A DNA stretch of 64,000 bases from Liolophura sinensis (Eukaryota > Mollusca > Polyplacophora > Chitonida > Chitonidae). Location of the stretch: contig NC_088296.1 in assembly GCF_032854445.1 (NCBI RefSeq), forward strand, positions 9,586,706-9,650,705. The letters are read 5' to 3'. The notes beneath the pieces were generated by a model. The model was not told the DNA's origin. It searched no databases and saw only the letters and a list, made by a program, of their open reading frames with translations. Shown piece by piece: positions 46,870 through 58,300 of the stretch. The first letter of the stretch is position 1; each line of letters starts with the position of its first letter. The position numbers and the translations under genes were made by a program.

Positions 46870-47770
46870 TATATCCAGTCAATTAATGGGCGAATAAATT
46901 AATTATTGAGGGCAGAACACATAAGGAAGACGCGTTTACCAGATACTTGTACAGTGACACACGTTGGGATATTTTAAGAACTGCATATACAACATTATAC
47001 TAAGAAGAACACATCGTCACACATGTAAGTTCACGCCTATACATTCATGTGTGCATGCTTATATGACCTCATACAGGTCCCCAAAGTATTATGTCTCGTG
47101 TTGAATGAAACGAATACGTCGTCCGGTTTATTGCATAAGCCTCTATTTACCTCAAATAGCACGCCATGGTAGCTTCTGTGGAATGTACATTACAGTGTTT
47201 ACGTCGCCCAGAGCATACATCTTATACTGCTTATCTCGATCCCCAATCGTACTGAACTATAGTTTGGTTCAACTTCCTTACTAACATGACAGTTTGTATC
47301 ACTCGTGTGTATATACTATTAAGGAGAGGATAATTTAGTTTGTTTTGATACTTCTCGATTGTCTTCTCGAATGAATAAGAGAAACAGTTCAAGACGTATC
47401 ATGATCATAGCCAAAACACACCAATATCGCGCATGCAGGCGTTTTGCGTGACATGCACGTGAAACTGGATGGGTACAGTTTGAAATTTGCGATCGAACTC
47501 GTCATTCTCTCAGTTTCCACTCAATACATACTGATTAAATCAACACTTAAACTTGGCTGTACATCATTTTCATCAAATGTTTCGGTTTTATTGATAAACT
47601 CAATAAACAGAGAACGTATGATATGTATCAATTTATATATTCTTTAACGGGCATAAATATATTCTCGCCCTCACAAGCCAAAATAATTAATGACTGGTGT
47701 TATGACTGGAGACGACGGGTCTATACCAGATGAGGGTGGTTTTACAGAGAGTATATCTCCATACATACAA
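46870..47770. other. No gene seen
   Basis: AT-rich unique sequence with short frames only. Confidence 0.45.
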
Positions 47771-47774
47771 ATAA

Positions 47775-48800
47775 ATAAATACTAAATTACATGTAATATC
47801 CCTTCATTGTAAAACCTTTCTGGAATGAATAAGATGCAATTAAACATTTGAATTTTACGGTGGGCCTTTTTCTTGCGACCATAATGTGCGAATATGAGAC
47901 AAAAAGGACATGATGTTTACTTAAAATTTACGTTTTGCTTGAGGAACACCTTTGTTGTGTACATGATGCGAATTGGAGACGACACGACTATACCTGGTTT
48001 TAGAGAACGTACATGTCCACACATACAGCCATATATTTGATATATGTATATGACGCTATTGTACACATGCGTACCTGTATAACAAGAAACAGGAAAGTAC
48101 ATGAAGGTTTAAGCAACAGCTAATAAAAAAAAAATCTTTTTTGCACCTTCAAAAAGAAATTTATAGTGACATGACAGAAAAAAATCTCTTTTTGAATTTG
48201 CCTTGAAAACGATTTTTTCTCTTTAATTACAACTATTTATTAAATTGACTTTTTTTGTATTCAAACAATTTTTTTTCGCATGTCCTTTCCACGGTTCCGT
48301 ATAAACGCGCGCACACAAAAAAGAGACCATTCTTAGCTGTCAGGCAACAAGGATATACATGTATTTTCATCCAAAGATGGACTTCTAGCCGTGTTCTTCA
48401 GGCACACTACTAAAAAGTCTTCGTGTAGGACTGATTCGCGTGCTTGCGCTGCGCAGTGACCAGGGAGCCTAGCTCTCATCGATGCCGTCCATGTGAGTTG
48501 AAGTCCAGCTCATGTTGGCTTCCTCTTCGGAATTTCCACGGGCTCTGTTCGGTTTCATCCCACCACAGTGCTGGCTGCGTCGTACAAGTAAAATGTGTAC
48601 GGCGTAAAAAAAAAAATAAAAAAAAATAAGTAAATATAGAAATAAAAAAATACTAAATTACATGTAATATCCCGCCACTGTAAAACCTTTCTCGAATGGA
48701 ATAAAATGCAATTAAATAATTTAAAGTGGTCCTTTTTCTGACAGACCATATATAATGTGTGACAATGAGCTCAAAGGGACATGACGTATACTTTTACGTT
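47775..48800. repeat. Direct repeat pair (47775-47935 and 48645-48800)
   Basis: AAATACTAAATTACATGTAA, then TATCCC and TGTAAAACCTTTCT and a GACAnnAAGGGACATGA end occur in the same order in both. Confidence 0.75.
48428..48640 (+). repeat. SINE-A, diverged
   Basis: GGACTGATTCGCGTGCTTGC to GTACGGCGTAAAAAAAAAAA. Confidence 0.75.
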
Positions 48801-49109
48801 TTGGCTGAGTGCATGATGTAATGTGCACCCCAATACATTTATATAAAGGGACCTGATCCAAGGGTGGCAACGGCCGTTTATGCACCATATGAATGAGATA
48901 AAGTAGTCAAGTATAGTCATAAATAGCTCCTCACTGTCGTTTTGAATATGCATCATTTAATGGGAATGCACTGTTTGTATCTCATCGAATAGCAATGGCA
49001 ATTTTCCGCCTGAAAACCTATGAACTGTGCTCTTAACACGAACAGAATAATACAACAGACAGGCTTTGTTCAGTTTTTTTTGTTGACAGTAAAAACAACA
49101 ATTTTTGTC

Positions 49110-49530
49110 CACACTTCCATTCTCCTCACAGTGCAAATTTCAATTTTCGGACACTTCCATTCTCCTCACAATGCAGGTTTCAACGACTGTAATTTTCGCA
49201 CACTCCCATGGCCACTGTGCAAGTTTCATACAGTGTGTACGTCCACGCAGGTTTCAGTGGCTGTAATTTTCGGTCCCATTGCATGCCTCACTGTGCAGGT
49301 TTCAGTGGCTGTAATTTTCGGTCCCATTGCATGCCTCACTGTGCAGGTTTCAGTGGCTGCAATTTTCGGCCCATTGCATGCCTCACTGTGCAGGTTTCAG
49401 TGGTTGTAATTTTCGGTCCCACTGCATGACTTGCTGTGCAGGTTTCAGTGGCTGCAATTTTCGGCCCACTGCATGCCTCACTGTGCAGGTTTCAGTGGCT
49501 GTAATTTTCGGTCCCACTGCATGCCTCAAT
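49110..49530 (+). repeat. 48-bp satellite, about 6-7 good copies plus decayed ones
   Basis: The unit TGCATGCCTCACTGTGCAGG, then TTTCAGTGGCTGTAATTTTC and GGTCCCAT. Copies before 49200 are more diverged. Confidence 0.93.
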
Positions 49531-49799
49531 CCATGCATATACTCCTCGGAGTACACATTGCATCAACTGAAATCTCCCACATGTCACGTTTATAAAGGTA
49601 TCAAGTTTGGATACTGGATGGAGAGAAAACAAAAGATTATATAATAAAATAATACAAGACCGCCTTCCTTTTCGAAAATTTTTAGAGGTACTTGATTTTT
49701 TGTTAAACCCTATTGCATATGTATAATAATTACATATACATGATTCACTGATTTACACGATTTTGCAAAGAGGCTAGACCACCAAAGGCATGAACTGGT

Positions 49800-49977
49800 G
49801 TTAATTTTATTATTAATTTATTTATTTCAATGCTTTGTTATTAAACGCAGTATTCAAAATTATTTTAGTTATACGAAGGCGGTCAGTTTCATAAATGAAG
49901 GAAATAAGCCATGCAGTGACCAGTGTAAATCACCAACATATCTTTGATAAGTTACTGAAAAACTTTTCCACATGCTA
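49800..49977 (-). repeat. SINE-D copy
   Basis: TTTATTATTAATTTATTTATT tail, GTGTAAATCACCAACATATC, and a CTTTTCCACATGCTAC end; the same core sequence as the minisatellite at 18.3 kb. Confidence 0.6.
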
Positions 49978-50235
49978 CACCTATACACAATGCATGCCAT
50001 ATTGGTAAAAGATGCGCTATTTCATGAAAGCAAGATTGCACAAACTGGCCCATGTGCGATGTTTTATCACCCATATATTATCGCTACGAACAATGAGAAT
50101 CAAGATATCAAGATGAAATGTGTCTGAAATACATCAAAAAAGACATACTGACGTCGTCTCACCAACGTAATAACACGTTTTCCTGCAAAATATTTACGGA
50201 TAATGCCGAAGAGTACCGACTGCTACTCATATGGA

Positions 50236-50366
50236 CCAATCACAAACGAGGAATCGGCGTAACGCAGTGCATGCTGGGAACGTCGCTAAGATACCGGCAC
50301 CTTGGCGACGTCACCGTCTTTGACGCCTCTAGGCATCGACACATCCTACGTAGATAAGAAGTGAAG
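50236..50366 (+). promoter_or_regulatory. Candidate promoter and 5' UTR of the C76-like gene
   Basis: A CCAAT box (50236-50240) is followed by GCATGCTGGGAA (50269-50280), resembling a ZNF143/Staf-type promoter element, and by CpG-containing DNA that contrasts with the AT-rich surroundings. It ends at an ATG in good context (50367). TATA is not seen. Confidence 0.35.
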
Positions 50367-50452
50367 ATGAACCGTAAGAAGAAGCCAAAAGAGAAGAAGA
50401 AGAAGTCAAACTTTCACAAAAAGTGCTTTCAGTTCTGTGTTGCTGTTTCACG
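50367..50452 (+). CDS. Candidate first coding exon (Lys-rich), donor at 50453
   Basis: ATG with A at -3 opens MNRKKKPKEKKKKSNFHKKC, continuing FQFCVAVS, then CG and a good donor GTGAGC. It ends in phase 2. The exon at 53790 can be read from this phase, but that is not the frame that leads into the protease domain, so either an exon was missed or this belongs to another transcript. Confidence 0.35.
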
Positions 50453-51322
50453 GTGAGCTGAAAGTCTTTTCCTCACATTTAATACCTCTCAAGGCCGACA
50501 ATGTGACAGGTCCGACTTTGTAAAAGTGTCTTTACTTGTACTAAGCAACGACCTGCATGTTATACGTTCATAAAACATTACTCAAACTTGTTCAGGTTAT
50601 AATGGTCGCTTCTTATTAACTTTTTCTGTAGTTGTTCCTTCTATTTGACAGTTGGTCCCAAGTTTTTTTTCTCTTTTTTGCCAAACTGAGAGGGTGTAAG
50701 CTTGAGACACCATGCAGATACACAACGTTTATATAAGCCAAAGTAGTAAAGGAGAAGTGATACTTATATGCGACAAAATCATCATATTTTTCGAAATTAT
50801 GAATAGATTTGACTAGAGGCTAACAGCATCTAAAATAGGATTTATCAGAAGAATGAGCTGTTTTAACCCGAGCTTTATTAATAGTTTTATTCGTGTATTG
50901 ATTTTTATGCAATATTATTTACATGCGGTTTGATAACATATAGTAGAAATAAGTGACAAACCCTTGAATAAATTCTTCTGCAGAGCAGAATTCATTTTAT
51001 TGCAACATCCTAAATTTTGTTAGGCCTACATTTTACGTTTATTATCAGTTCACTCACTTTTTGTCTAGCTACTTTATTGATAAGCAAATGTTTTTACTTT
51101 CGATTATCTGTAGGAATTATATACTCACTGACGATTTATTAAAGAAGGAGGACTGTGGATATTAATGGAAATGCTCGTGTAAAACATAATTTATTTCTAA
51201 TGCATTACAATCTAATGCATCACAAAATAGCCTGTTATTCACAGAGGAAAAAAATCGAAAAGATGTGGATTTGACGTCAACAGTGTGGTCATGCCGATGC
51301 CCTTGTGACATCTATTCGATTG

Positions 51323-51330
51323 TGACGTCA
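51323..51330. promoter_or_regulatory. Perfect CRE palindrome TGACGTCA, first copy
   Basis: TGACGTCA lies about 350 bases upstream of the exon at 51671, followed after four bases by another GACGT. Consistent with CREB/ATF binding if a promoter lies here. Confidence 0.3.
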
Positions 51331-51670
51331 TCACTGACGTAGTTAACTGTTACAATGTAACATGTAGCGACAATGAAGATCGGGTGTAATCGTTTCATTT
51401 TAAACGCTAGCTTGGATTACTCAGGTAATCTTAATGAAACAATTTCTAAAACTTAAGTACAGTGTATAACTAAGACATACCTCTTCTCGTCCAATCAGAA
51501 AGCAGAGTTTATTAAAAAGTTTATTAAAACACAAGGCCTCAAGTTGTTTACAAGTTGGTGCTATGACTTACACCTTTGGTTTAAGTCGGATATCAATCTC
51601 CCCATCACTTCTCCCTGTTTTCTTCATCATATTTTGAGTTCGGGAAAATGCGTTTTCCGTCCTTGAGCAG

Positions 51671-51730
51671 CAGTGTCGCCTAAATCCACGACAAGCCACG
51701 AGAATTTACATGACTGTACTACATCCACAG
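51671..51730 (+). CDS. Candidate upstream exon of the C76-like gene
   Basis: The exon ends at a strong donor, CCACAG|GTAAGC, and its phase-0 frame joins exon 53790 in the frame of the protease domain. Translation may begin at ATG 51710 (MTVLHPQ, poor context); an in-frame TGA lies at 51635. If it is internal, the acceptor is one of the CAG triplets at 51668-51673 after a T-rich tract. Confidence 0.4.
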
Positions 51731-51787
51731 GTAAGCACAAACAATGGAACTGAAGAGAGACAAACCCGCTGCAGACGAAAACTTTGA

Positions 51788-51795
51788 TGACGTCA
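51788..51795. promoter_or_regulatory. Perfect CRE palindrome TGACGTCA, second copy
   Basis: The second TGACGTCA lies 57 bases after the donor of the exon ending at 51730, inside GATGACGTCATC. Two perfect sites within 470 bases are rare by chance in AT-rich DNA. Confidence 0.3.
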
Positions 51796-52977
51796 TCGAT
51801 CGAAAAAAAAGCTAGCCCAGTGGAAGTGCATCACACACGTTTCGTACCTTAGCAACTGTGTTTAGAATATTTCAGTAAATTTATATGCAGTATACTATCA
51901 CCTAGTTTCTTTTCTTTCTTTCTGTTTTTGCTGATTTGCTTATGTACTACGCCGTTTAAACAAACTAAGGTTGTGTTTAATTGAGGTACTATTTGATAAC
52001 CCGTGACCCGGTGCAGAGAATTATTATCACGGACTACTTTCGTCCGTTTGTCGTCTGTTGGATTCGAAGATCGAGAAGAGGGTTTGTTGAGGGTTTTTGA
52101 CTATTATGAAAGGGTTTTAGTTTTCCAGAACTGACATAACCATATCATGGCCTGATACCGTTTCCAGAGCATTGTTGAGCAAAGAAAATGCATTCACAAC
52201 GAACTTTTAAGTTTATAGGCCAAACATTGTTGAAATATGTTGTTATGTTCAGTAAAAATTTGGGAGTTTTGTCAGACAGCCCGAGTGAGGCCAACGAGCT
52301 TTGTATTTTTCATCAGTGTTAAATTCACTTTAAGACATGCCCAGCTTCTTTATTAGTCAAGGCTAGCCCTAGAACTGTGCTTAAAGTTAAGTCGCTACAA
52401 CAACAGTCAATGAAATTTTTAATTTTATGATTTAGATTTAGATTTGAGATCAGTGGCCGATTGCACAAGACTTAGTCCAAAGTCAAAATTTGAAATAAGA
52501 TCTGAAAGCTTTATTTGGGGCTTTAGAGATTAAAATTTTGCCCCCTCATTAATGTTGTCTTAATACAAATGCGTCCAAATTTCAGATTCCAGTATCAAAA
52601 ACTAAGCATCGTACAGAGTTTTTAAATTTTAACTTAAGTCAGAAGGGGCTTTGTGGGATCGCCTCCAGGGGCTGAAAGTAGAAATTTAGACACTTTTGTC
52701 TTGAGCTGATACTGATGAAGTGCACAAAATGTTAAATTCTAAAGTTAAAAAATATGCTGTATGATTGTATTTCAAGTTTTGACTTAAGTCATGAATGGCT
52801 TTGTGGAATTGACCCAGTTTTTATTCTTCCCAGCTTAGCTTTTAGAAATACAATCTAAATGAGAAGCTGAGCTGGGAACATGGTCAACCCATCTCAGAGC
52901 TAGATTGAGATTGTCATTTGATGTCTAGATGTCACTGTGCTGTTCACTGACTATGATGACTGTTAAATTTTTTAAAT

Positions 52978-53072
52978 GTTTTTTATTTGATTGATGTTTT
53001 ATACTGCACTCAAGAATAAGTGATGGTCGGGATTTTGATGGCAGGAAACCAGGTAGAGCCTGGGAAATGTTC
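52978..53072 (-). repeat. SINE-A relic
   Basis: TTTTATTTGATTGATGTTTT to GGAAACCAGGTAGAGCCTGG. Confidence 0.65.
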
Positions 53073-53789
53073 ACAAGAACTGCAACACTAGTGTTAATCA
53101 GAATTCTGATTTTAAAACTGAAAATGTTTTCAAAGACAGATCTTCTTTTGGCTATAAAGCAAGTTGTCCTGATAATTTTTTTATTGAGTGCGAGTTGTTC
53201 ATTTTGAAACAGTTGGTAGGAAAATGTCTAGTAACTTTGGCAGTGTTGTGAATTCTCAGGAGGTCTTTTATGAAATGTTTTGTACCAACTGCAAATGGAC
53301 TTGAACTGTCAGAAAAATCTGGGAAAGCACTGAAGACACTGCAAAACATCTGGGACTAATCGTCCCCAGAAAACATGTTGTTTGGTATGTCATGTCTAAC
53401 CCATATGTATAGGATTGCCCACAAGGGGACAACCACTTTTTTTTGTTCTCATGACAAATACCTGAGAAATAACTCTTACATTTCTTGTATTCTAATCAGC
53501 AAGCTAAGTAAATGCACATGGATGATTCTCTACAACAAAGTTTCCACAGTCATATTGATAGTAATTGATAGTTGATTTGGAACTCATTTTATTCACATTC
53601 GGTCTAAATATTTGGTACCCTGACTGGCAGCATGCTCGCAAATTCTTGTAGCACGAAGCAAAAATTGTCGGGCTAGAAGTCATTGAACAGTATGTTCTTT
53701 CATCGATGGAAACCCTAAATTTTAATGTATATCTTCACAAGGAATGGTCTATCTCTATTCTAACATGCCTGTCACTTCTCTTTTTCTAG

Positions 53790-53887
53790 GCTAGGAGCAG
53801 CAAAGAGACAAGCCTTGAAGATGATGATGAGTCTAAAAAGACCACTCATCCTAAGGACAAGGAAAAGCCAATACCCCGTCCCCGGAT
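53790..53887 (+). CDS. C76-like gene: charged linker exon
   Basis: Acceptor TTTTTCTAG, donor AT|GTAAGC. The phase-0 frame reads ARSSKETSLEDDDESKKTTH, then PKDKEKPIPRPR: a charged, probably disordered linker. It ends in phase 2 and joins the next exon with no stop. A second frame is also open here, but only this one reaches the protease domain. Confidence 0.6.
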
Positions 53888-54309
53888 GTAAGCTTTAGGG
53901 ACCACTCTACAGGATAAAAGGACTTCTGTTTTGCACACAGCTTAATACCTTATATTATTGTGCTTGACTTACAACATCCCCTCCATGTAGTTTTGTTTCT
54001 GATCTACACTGTTGTAATACCTAACATGGCTCTACAGATATTTAATGAAAGCTGTGTACCAGAGATTTAAAACCGACTCTTTCAAGCCACAGGTCTATTT
54101 TAATAACAAGCACCATGAATAATTTACCATGCTTTTGTTAATCTTTACCAGTAATAGAGCACCTTACTATAAACAAAAAAGAAATAAAATAAAACTTAAT
54201 TTTTTTTAAAGGATTACATTATTGCCAAAATAATACTACGAAAGTATGGTATAAAGTAAAATGATAATGTATGATCATTTTCTGATATCTTCATTACTTC
54301 TATTGTCAG

Positions 54310-54482
54310 CAGTCAGAAGCAGCCATCTCAGACTCCAGCAGAACCCCTGGGCTGTTCTCCCTGTGAGTTGTCCCCCCTTGCTAGCCTCTCTGGAATCCCT
54401 GTGCTGCGGCCTGTCCGCTCCTGCAGCGAGTCAGCTCTCATTGGTCATCCTACCACTGAGGCTGAGGACTGCAAACGTGCAG
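54310..54482 (+). CDS. C76-like gene: Ser/Pro/Cys-rich exon with NAGNAG acceptor
   Basis: After a tandem CAGCAG acceptor the frame reads SQKQPSQTPAEPLGCSPCEL, then SPLASLSGIPVLRPVRSCSE and SALIGHPTTEAEDCKRA, ending in phase 1 at GCAG|GTGAGT. Using the second CAG (start 54313) removes one residue. No known domain; it looks like a linker. The phase-1 end fits both the protease exon (55493) and the mini-exon at 56682. Confidence 0.6.
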
Positions 54483-55492
54483 GTGAGTCCTATCAAGATG
54501 AGCCTACTGAATCTGGCTGATCACCAACAACATATCAGACCAGTTACAGGAGTTTCGAGTTCTGATGTTGCAACATCATGGTGATGCCCTAGTGTGTCAT
54601 GCAAATCAGTGCGTTTTGTCAGTGAATAAAATCTAAAAATCATGCCTGTAATCGCCTCAAAGTTGCCATACAATTTGCTCCAAAATTTAAATGTCACAAA
54701 ACAATCTTTTGCAAATAATTTTGACTATTGTATATACCTGCCCATATTAGAATGCACTGATTTGTCCCACATCTCCATAAATCTACAATGTTTAGACACA
54801 AAGGGACGTAACTGTGAAATCCAAAACTCTTGTCCCAGTATTCTAGTAAAGAACCAGCAGTCTTTGGTTCTATAATTTGAATTGTAGTCCAGTCGATACA
54901 CGTTCAAGTTTTGTGGGTTTACTTGTGTTCAGCTTCATTCTTTACACACAGATCTGCTGATCATGCTATTTAAAATAGCACAACCTGTTTTGGAAGGACA
55001 CATCTGAATAAATCAGTTGGATTCTTGTACATGTGTGGTACTCAATCAAAATTACTACCCTTGGACCATTGAGGGGAGGTGTTTGATCCAGCTGAAATAA
55101 AACCAATAGGCCACACCTAGTTTAGAATAAATGTGTTTTGAATGTCTTTGGAGGGTATAAAAAAAAACTTGACAACAATCTAATTTGTGGAAAATGTAGA
55201 CTATCTCAGCAATTATTGCTCTTGAAGACATATTTACATGATCAGAAAGCCCAGAAAAACATAAAAATCATTAAAACATGGAGATTGGACAAAATGAAAA
55301 TGTGGATTTTCAGATTTAATTTTTGGATGTTTTAGTGTCAGCTTTCTTAAAAAAAAACATAAAATAAAATTAGTGGCGCCTTGCTAATGATCTGTTGTGT
55401 AATAATTAACATGTTGTTACTTTAAGCTACTGTCCTGACCATTAGTTGTGAAAAGTGTAAGATGTTCATGGATTCTGTCTTTTTCCTCCCAG

Positions 55493-56211
55493 CTTCCTTC
55501 CATGACCTCCGTCGCCCTGAAGGGCAGCAGCCCGATCCCCTTTGGCCAGTGGTTTCCTCCATTAGTGCCTCATTCCACCAGGGATCGTCTTTGTACCTTC
55601 ACTCAGCCTGGGTTGGTAGTCAGTGTACTACCATGGCTTTGGTTGCTGTGACCCTGTCCACTGTCATGCCCGTCTTTCGATGGGCGCGGAAGGAGCTTGA
55701 CACCATTCTCCGCGACGGGGACAGGAATCATGGCACCATTCTCTCCAGCCTGGGCCGAACTGCCGACACCATTAAGCGGGTGGGCATATATGAGCTCACT
55801 GGGCAAATAGTCCCGGTGGAACTAAGGTCTGGGACCTTCCTGATGAAGGGGTGCCCGGACCATGAGGCAGCTGGGCTTTTGTCGGTCAACCCCGACGTCC
55901 AGCCACGGTGGGATTTAGGGTTTGTTAGCCTGGCGGAAGGGCTTAGAATGGCTCTGGATGAGACCAGTGGAGCTGTGCTGACAGTGGGGGAGTACAGCAT
56001 GGCTGTAATGAGGGACCCCATGGGAGGAGTGAGGCTGTTTGACAGCCATAGCCGGGACCCGCTTGGCATGTTTCACCCTGATGGACACGCAGTCCTCATC
56101 AAGACCAGGACTCTGAGTGATATGGAGGCCTTGTTTAGACGAAAGCTCAAACAGAGAGGGAAGAAGAGGGCTCAGTTTGAAGTGTTGGGCTTCAAACTGA
56201 TGGACCAGTAG
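55493..56211 (+). CDS. C76-like gene: cysteine-protease domain exon, ends in stop
   Basis: One 719-bp exon (phase 1 start, TAG stop at 56209-56211) encodes about 239 residues. Features: SAWVGSQCTTMALVAV with the presumed nucleophile Cys (codon 55624-55626) at the start of a helix, a central ELDTILRDGDRNHGTIL segment, FLMKGCPDHEAAGLLSVN, and VRLFDSHSRDPLGMF with Asp and His spaced Asp-x-His (56041-56049), then HPDGHAVLI. The Cys plus Asp-x-His layout is that of peptidase C76, the herpesvirus large-tegument-protein deubiquitinase/deneddylase fold, related proteins of which occur in invertebrate and fish genomes, some inside mobile elements. No helicase, integrase or reverse transcriptase is seen nearby, so a host gene is favoured. 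The substrate is probably ubiquitin-like; an OTU-type relative is the alternative. Confidence 0.7.
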
Positions 56212-56681
56212 CGATCTACTTCTAAGTTAAGTTTGATTTGATTTGATTTTGAAAGATATTGTTTCATTTGGGGTTCAAAGTGATATGTTAGTATCTCTTT
56301 ACCTCCTTGGATGAGTGGTTGGTTTGTGTATTTCAAGTTGGTTTGATTGATTTCAAAAGATTACAATCTTGCTTGGGGATCTAACTGATGGATCAGTAGC
56401 TCTACCACCTTTGGTAAGTAATTGGTTAAAATGTACTTTGCGTCATTTTGATTAATAGTAATGATAAGATAACCACGGTTGCGAAATATATACCATTAAA
56501 CCCCAAGGAATAGATAAATAAGTTTTAAGAAGGCAAAGGATATATTGCTTTATGATAAATTTAAATCTTTAAATTTAATTAGCCTGACTTTAATTTACAG
56601 CATTGGAAAATGAAACTTTTTGTCAATATAGTGTTACCTGTATAACGATGTTTTGATGTTCTGTTTCTTGTGATTTTGCAG

Positions 56682-56756
56682 ATTTCACATCAGCAAACAA
56701 ATGTCCAGGCAGATGTGAACAAGCACCCTCCCCCCCACCAAAAAAACAACCACTGG
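56682..56756 (+). CDS. Mini-exon E1 (alternative 3' part of the C76-like gene)
   Basis: Acceptor GATTTTGCAG, donor CTGG|GTAAGAT, 75 nt, so phase-neutral. In phase 1 it reads DFTSANKCPGRCEQAPSPPP, then KKQPLG, and joins the exon ending at 54482 in frame if the protease exon is skipped. It is the paralogue of E6 (60032-60111). Confidence 0.4.
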
Positions 56757-57084
56757 GTAAGATAGAATAAAAGTGTATATAGCACTTCTTGAATGTCAAG
56801 TGAAGGAAATGTGAAAAAAAAGAAATTAACATTTTCAAAGGCCATGCAGAGTCAATAATGTACACTGGTACAGAGCTAGTTTAGTATAGGCCATCAACCT
56901 TTTCAACCTCTGTAACACTTTGTGTGTTGAATTTATGCATACAGTTATTATGAAAATGATACTTAAATTTTTTTGTCCCTAAAAATGTAAGTTTCCTTAA
57001 AACTTTGCAAATTATTTCTCTGCACCCCATAGTTCTCTCAGAATGTTACAAATTATTGATTGCGGAGGCGTTCGAAAAGGTTGA

Positions 57085-57168
57085 AGAATTTATTTATTTG
57101 ATTGTTGTTTTATGCCATGCTCAAGAATATTTCACTTATACGACGGCGGCCAGCATTTTGGTGGGAGT
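57085..57168 (-). repeat. SINE-A fragment in duplicated intron, copy 1
   Basis: Tail to CAGCATTTTGGTGGGAG; shared with 60443-60515, so inserted before the duplication. Confidence 0.8.
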
Positions 57169-57279
57169 GCTGCAGAATCATGATATCTGTAGCTACCTTA
57201 AAACATGGTATACATAAATACGTGAACATTGTAGATCAATTATTGGATATGAGTTGTGAAAGTCCCTCTGTTTTCACAG

Positions 57280-57348
57280 ATTTTCACATCAACCAGTCAG
57301 AGAAGATCTCATCAAGTCTGGTAACATCCCCAACCTGCCAACTACTGG
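57280..57348 (+). CDS. Mini-exon E2
   Basis: Acceptor TTTTCACAG, donor ACTGG|GTAAGAT, 69 nt, phase-neutral. Phase 1 reads DFHINQSEKISSSLVTSPTC, then QLLG. A second open frame reads FSHQPVREDLIKSGNIPNLP, then TTG, and matches its paralogue E7, so the ancestral frame may be the latter. Confidence 0.4.
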
Positions 57349-57831
57349 GTAAGATAGATAGCTAGAGGACAAGTTTTCTGCAGTATTCCTAAATGTTGAG
57401 TATAGATAATATAAAAAAAAAAAAAAAAAACAATTAAGAAAAATCAACATTTTTAAAGCTTAGACCTAATCCTAAAATTTATGAACACATAGGGACTGGT
57501 TTGAGATAAAATTTCAGTAATGTACCACAGTACTCTCAGAAAGCACAGAATTAAACAAGATATCAAAGCATGAAGAATTTTGAGGGACATTTATAAAGCT
57601 TGTTGAGCTTACGCTAAGGCGACCAAAGTCAGAGGTTTTTCTTGATGCAAATTTCCAGGATTTTGTTACCAGTGAAAGGTTCGAGTTTGGCTCTGCATAT
57701 GTTGTATATGTGAGATACTCACATTTCAGTGTATGTGACTGGTAAAATATAATCAGTACACGGTGTCTGTTTTATGATGCTTTATACACTATTAAAGGTT
57801 GCATGATGTTTTGTTTGTTGTGATTTTACAG

Positions 57832-57876
57832 CAGGAATGGCCTCCCCACGTCTATTGGAGAAGATCCAAGTATTGG
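57832..57876 (+). CDS. Mini-exon E3
   Basis: Acceptor GATTTTACAG, donor TTGG|GTAAGAT, 45 nt, phase-neutral, reading AGMASPRLLEKIQVLG in phase 1. It lies in the roughly 420-base stretch that is missing from the second copy of the segmental duplication. Confidence 0.35.
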
Positions 57877-58260
57877 GTAAGATAAAGAATACAGAGTGTT
57901 CATATGAATAAATTCTTTGTCTGGTTTCTGTTCTCACATTTTTGTTCTTGTTTTTTTCTTTGTTCGCTTTAGTGTTTTTTAGTATATGTATGTTGCAATA
58001 GAAGAATGAAACATTTTTTCTCCTTTCTTTTTTCCTGAGAGTGGAAAATATAGTTCTCCATATGTCTTTTTGTCCACTTACTTTATGAGCCCAAAAATAA
58101 AGTGATAAAATAGTTTTTGCTGGTGATAACTATTTTTCCAGTAGGGTACCTTCCAAATAAACCTCTGAATGCCTTTCAAAAGTGAATAAGCAAAAAATTC
58201 AGGTAAAAAAAAAAATAACTTAGTCTCAGTCCTGGGCAAAATTCTAGGTGGAAAATAGTT

Positions 58261-58300
58261 TTCCTTTTTTTTTGGGGGGGGGGGGGGGTAGGGGTGTGGA
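58261..58300 (+). repeat. T-run followed by G-run
   Basis: T9 then about 17 G; a low-complexity tract in the intron after E3. Confidence 0.9.

Noticed and set aside
49020-49644. FSGCNFR-type repeat protein
   Set aside because: The 48-bp satellite is open in more than one frame, with no splice sites or homology.
50118-50357. 79-residue frame upstream of the Lys-rich exon
   Set aside because: Overlaps the CCAAT/ZNF143-like promoter segment and resembles no known protein; more likely 5' flank.
51744-51815. Short frame MELKRDKPAADENFDDVIDR as a first exon
   Set aside because: It ends at a TAG with no usable donor before it and lies after a strong donor at 51731; probably intronic.
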